Assembly: GCA_038199755.1 (NCBI GenBank)
Contig: JBBPYR010000088.1
Location: 1-8,379, forward strand
Length of the DNA: 8,379 nt
Direction of reading: 5' to 3'
Source of the DNA: JBBPYR01 sp038199755
Lineage (GTDB): Bacteria; Chloroflexota; Ktedonobacteria; Ktedonobacterales; Ktedonobacteraceae
Positions within the stretch are counted from its first letter, which is position 1, and every line of letters starts with the position of its first letter. The notes beneath the pieces were generated by a model, which was not told the DNA's origin, made no database searches, and was given only the letters and a program-made list of their open reading frames with translations. Made by a program: the position numbers and the translations under genes. Below are positions 6,351 to 8,379 of the stretch, in pieces.

Positions 6351-6394
6351 ACAAGCAAAAAGCTGCGGGGCACGCCCCGCAGCTTTTTGCTTGT
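6351..6394. terminator. Bidirectional terminator between groEL and Uma2 copy 2
   Basis: A perfect 20-bp stem (6351-6370 with 6375-6394) closes on a CACG loop. The core is GCTGCGGGG/CCCCGCAGC, flanked by A5/T5 tracts that lie inside the stem. Because the stem is symmetric, both strands give a GC hairpin followed by TTTTTGCTTGT. It lies between the groEL stop (6325) and the stop of the convergent Uma2 gene (6417), so it can end both transcripts. Confidence 0.85.
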
Positions 6395-6416
6395 CATCTA
6401 ACCCTCTTCCGCTTTG

Positions 6417-7025
6417 TTATATACCCGCAAAGAGTTGTTCTACCCGCACCTCTGACATAGATGGCACCACTTTTGAGCGTAGATATTCTTGCTGCTTAAA
6501 TAGACCAAACAATACATATCTTCCATTCTCCAACGTTAGCACCTCAACCGTTTGATACTTAGGGTCAACAAGCCAGTATTCAGAGACACCATGAAGAGCA
6601 TAGGTGTCATATTTTTCACGGCGATCATACGTGATTGTGCCGGGAGAAGCAACTTCCACCACAAGATCAGGTGCTCCAACAATGCGTGTTTCCTTCATTC
6701 GGTCAAGATGCTCTTTCAGTATAACGATCACATCTGGCTGAACGACGGTATCTACAGCTAGCTGCACATCAGTAGGTGCTGTCAACACTTGTCCTAATCC
6801 CGTCAACTTTACGTGAGTACGAAAGTGAGATGCAACCTCCAGAACAGCGTTTTGATGTCGAATATTGGGTGCGGGTGCCATATACAGAACTCCATCTACA
6901 AGTTCGTAGCGGTGTCCATCATCCGGCAAAGCAGCATAGTGATCATACGTCCAATGCCCTTGTTTGGGGCCTGACACATGGTTTGCAGGTATCACTATTT
7001 CCAGATTATCCGAAGTCATTGCCAT
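6417..7025 (-). CDS. Uma2 family endonuclease (DUF820, PD-(D/E)XK fold), copy 2
   Basis: This 202-residue protein is a canonical Uma2/DUF820 member. The motifs are WTYDHYAALP (25-34), HRYELVDGVLYMAPAP (38-53), QPDVIVI (96-102), APDLVVEVASPGT (118-130), DRREKYDTYALHGVSEYWLVDP (134-155, the family's most typical block), and VEVL (160-163). The putative catalytic residues are D98, E124 and K138, all present. It is closer to the family consensus than copy 1; the two share the fold motifs but little else, so they are not a recent duplication. An AGGG ribosome site lies about 6 nt before the ATG at 7025. It is a single-gene unit between the groEL terminator and the divergent phosphoesterase. Its biological role is unknown. 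Confidence 0.92.
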   Translation of the reverse strand: MAMTSDNLEIVIPANHVSGPKQGHWTYDHYAALPDDGHRYELVDGVLYMAPAPNIRHQNAVLEVASHFRTHVKLTGLGQVLTAPTDVQLAVDTVVQPDVIVILKEHLDRMKETRIVGAPDLVVEVASPGTITYDRREKYDTYALHGVSEYWLVDPKYQTVEVLTLENGRYVLFGLFKQQEYLRSKVVPSMSEVRVEQLFAGI

Positions 7026-7049
7026 CGTTTGCCCTACTTTCGTACCATG

Positions 7050-7069
7050 AAGGAATGCTACTATTCAGA
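7050..7069 (-). repeat. Degenerate relic of the 5' palindromic repeat
   Basis: The minus strand reads TCTGAATAGTAGCATTCCTT. Bases 7-28 of the repeat at the window start read TCTGAATAG-CAAGCC-ATTCCTT, so the two share exact 9-nt and 7-nt ends with a changed, 2-nt shorter middle. The GGCGGTC outer arm is missing. Chance is unlikely in a window of this size, but the match is short. Confidence 0.45.
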
Positions 7070-7077
7070 TAATAGCA
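7069..7077 (-). promoter_or_regulatory. Possible extended -10 promoter for Uma2 copy 2
   Basis: The minus strand reads TGCTATTAT, a one-mismatch -10 hexamer with the extended TG motif. It would start transcription near 7062 and give a leader of about 37 nt. No clear -35 box is seen. It abuts the repeat relic at 7050-7069, which would form part of the leader. Confidence 0.4.
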
Positions 7078-7229
7078 TAACCTTGTCTGGAATGCGAGAT
7101 ACTATGTAAATACTACGCAATTTACCACGGCACAGTTAAACAAGAGAGAAAACGCTAGCTATATTGAGTTTATTTTTATGGCTACTTGTTTGTTATAGAT
7201 GTCCCTTGTGGGCATCCACCATTATTTTG

Positions 7230-7235
7230 AAGGAG
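7230..7235 (+). promoter_or_regulatory. Ribosome site that fixes a TTG start
   Basis: AAGGAG lies 8 nt before TTG at 7244, in the phosphoesterase frame. The upstream in-frame ATG at 7199 has no ribosome site. Confidence 0.7.
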
Positions 7236-7243
7236 CTTGTAGT

Positions 7244-8353
7244 TTGAAACATTTTTTGCAGCAAAACGTCTTTTCTCGTCGTTTCCTACCCCGCCTCCTC
7301 GTTGCTGTCTTAGTGCTTGTCGCTGTGCTCGGGCTTATTTATAACCGGGCTTATGCCGCCAATTATCGTCCCGCGCCACCCTTTGTGCCAGGCTTAGACG
7401 TGCTAGCAACAGCTACTGGGACAGACACCACAACACCCATTCCCTCACTCACCCCTTCACCCACCCTTTCAACAACCGTTACCGCCACAACTACTGCCAC
7501 GGCTACCACCACGGCAACAGCCACTACCACGCCGACAGCTGGTGGCTTGCCGCGCTTCGATCATATCGTCGTCGTCGTTGAGGAAAACAAAGATTACTCC
7601 GAAATTATTGGAGCCAACACATCCGCAACTTACATCAATTCATTGCTCACAGAAGGCACATTGTTCACCAACTACCACGCCATCACCCATCCCAGCCAGC
7701 CTAACTACCTCGATCTGTACTCCGGTTCCGATCAAGGGGTCAATGGTGATGCCTGTAGCGCATCCACCACCTATCCACAACCAGACCTGGGTGGTCAACT
7801 CATTGGTGCAGGCTTCAGCTTCGCGGGCTACTCTGAAAGCATGCCCTCGGCAGGCTACACAGGCTGCTATGATACACCCACCACCTTTGGCAGTGTCTAT
7901 GCTCGCAAGCATAATCCGTGGGCCAACTTCAGTGATGTCAATGGCGCAAGCACCAACCTGACCTTCAGCAGCTTTCCCACCACCACTGACGGCTTCAGCA
8001 AGTTGCCTACCGTCTCATTTGTCATCCCTAATATGCAAAACGACATGCACGACGGCTCTATTCAGCAGGGAGATAGCTGGCTCCAACAGAATATGAGCGG
8101 CTACATCGAATGGGCCAGAACGCATAACAGCCTGTGCGTCGTCATCTGGGATGAAGAGAACGAAAGTAACGGCATTGAAAGCAATCCCAACCAGATTCCC
8201 TTAATCTTTGTCGGTCAGCACGTCCAGGCGGGCAGCACCAGCAACGCCAACCTCTCGCACTACGACATGCTGCGTACCCTCGAAGATATGTACGGTCTGC
8301 TACCCGCTAATAACGCCGCCACTGCCAGCGACATCACAGGCGTCTGGAACTAA
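7244..8353 (+). CDS. Secreted phosphoesterase (acid phosphatase/phospholipase C superfamily)
   Basis: This protein of 369 residues is exported. The N-terminus KHFLQQNVFSRRF is basic, followed by a hydrophobic core (about 17-32) and a likely cleavage site AYA-A at 38/39. Residues about 55-99 are a Thr/Ala/Pro linker of the sort that tethers a domain outside the wall. The catalytic domain (about 105-358) matches the phosphoesterase family PF04185. It has HIVVVVEENKDY (107-118, metal ligands E114/N115), GTLFTNYHAITHPSQPNY (138-155), VSFVIPNMQNDMHDG (257-271), CVVIWDEE (298-305, acidic metal ligands), and SHYDMLRTLEDMYGL (338-352). It probably hydrolyses phosphate esters with bound metal; the substrate is unknown. 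The frame extends to ATG at 7199, but the extra 15 residues would spoil a clean signal peptide and lack a ribosome site, so TTG at 7244 is chosen. Confidence 0.87.
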   Translation: MKHFLQQNVFSRRFLPRLLVAVLVLVAVLGLIYNRAYAANYRPAPPFVPGLDVLATATGTDTTTPIPSLTPSPTLSTTVTATTTATATTTATATTTPTAGGLPRFDHIVVVVEENKDYSEIIGANTSATYINSLLTEGTLFTNYHAITHPSQPNYLDLYSGSDQGVNGDACSASTTYPQPDLGGQLIGAGFSFAGYSESMPSAGYTGCYDTPTTFGSVYARKHNPWANFSDVNGASTNLTFSSFPTTTDGFSKLPTVSFVIPNMQNDMHDGSIQQGDSWLQQNMSGYIEWARTHNSLCVVIWDEENESNGIESNPNQIPLIFVGQHVQAGSTSNANLSHYDMLRTLEDMYGLLPANNAATASDITGVWN

Positions 8354-8379
8354 ATGTCCAAATTGCCAGGAAAGAGCCA

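Noticed and set aside
7420..7540. Tandem repeat in the phosphoesterase gene (ACC/GCC-rich stretch)
   Set aside because: It encodes the Thr/Ala linker and is imperfect; coding low complexity explains it without a separate repeat element.
7542..7961. Plus-strand 139-codon frame and minus-strand 90-codon frame within the phosphoesterase
   Set aside because: Both lie wholly inside a well-supported catalytic domain and lack ribosome sites and family motifs.

Overview
This window looks like ordinary bacterial chromosome, probably from the Chloroflexota and perhaps a Ktedonobacter-like lineage. The reasons are the GroEL sequence and its Gly/Met-rich tail, a HrcA-type CIRCE operator on groESL, two Uma2-family nuclease genes (a family often present in many copies in Chloroflexota and Cyanobacteria), a DUF4383 membrane protein, and short hairpin repeats between genes. 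The lineage is inferred from gene content and recalled family resemblance, not from a search.

Layout. Positions 1-93 hold one and a half copies of a 64-nt palindromic repeat, followed by a terminator that reads leftward. 253-852 (-) is a first Uma2 nuclease with its own extended -10 promoter. It diverges from a DUF4383 four-helix membrane protein (1015-1467, +), which has its own terminator. A second small membrane protein resembling YagU/DUF1440 follows at 1618-2118 (+). 2185-2892 (-) is a secreted lipoprotein with two DUF5666-like beta repeats. 3057-3278 (-) is the C-terminal remnant of an ArsP/DUF318-type permease whose N-terminal part is gone. Eleven bases from it ends a class I SAM methyltransferase gene (3287-4039, -).

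The methyltransferase diverges from the groES-groEL heat-shock operon (4265-6325, +). A sigma-A promoter and a CIRCE operator lie in the gap. The spacer between groES and groEL carries two diverged copies of a 27-nt GC-rich repeat. A perfect 20-bp stem closes the operon and separates it from a convergent second Uma2 gene (6417-7025, -). The window ends with a secreted phosphoesterase of the acid phosphatase/phospholipase C superfamily (7244-8353, +), which probably starts at TTG.

How the genes fit together. Only groES and groEL form an evident functional unit: the Hsp60/Hsp10 folding machine under HrcA control. The other genes look like independent single-gene units, each with its own promoter, ribosome site or terminator. 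I see no convincing new multi-gene system. The most notable items are the permease relic, the repeat relic overlapping the promoter of the second Uma2 gene, the repeats inside the groESL operon, and the annotation-changing start codons.
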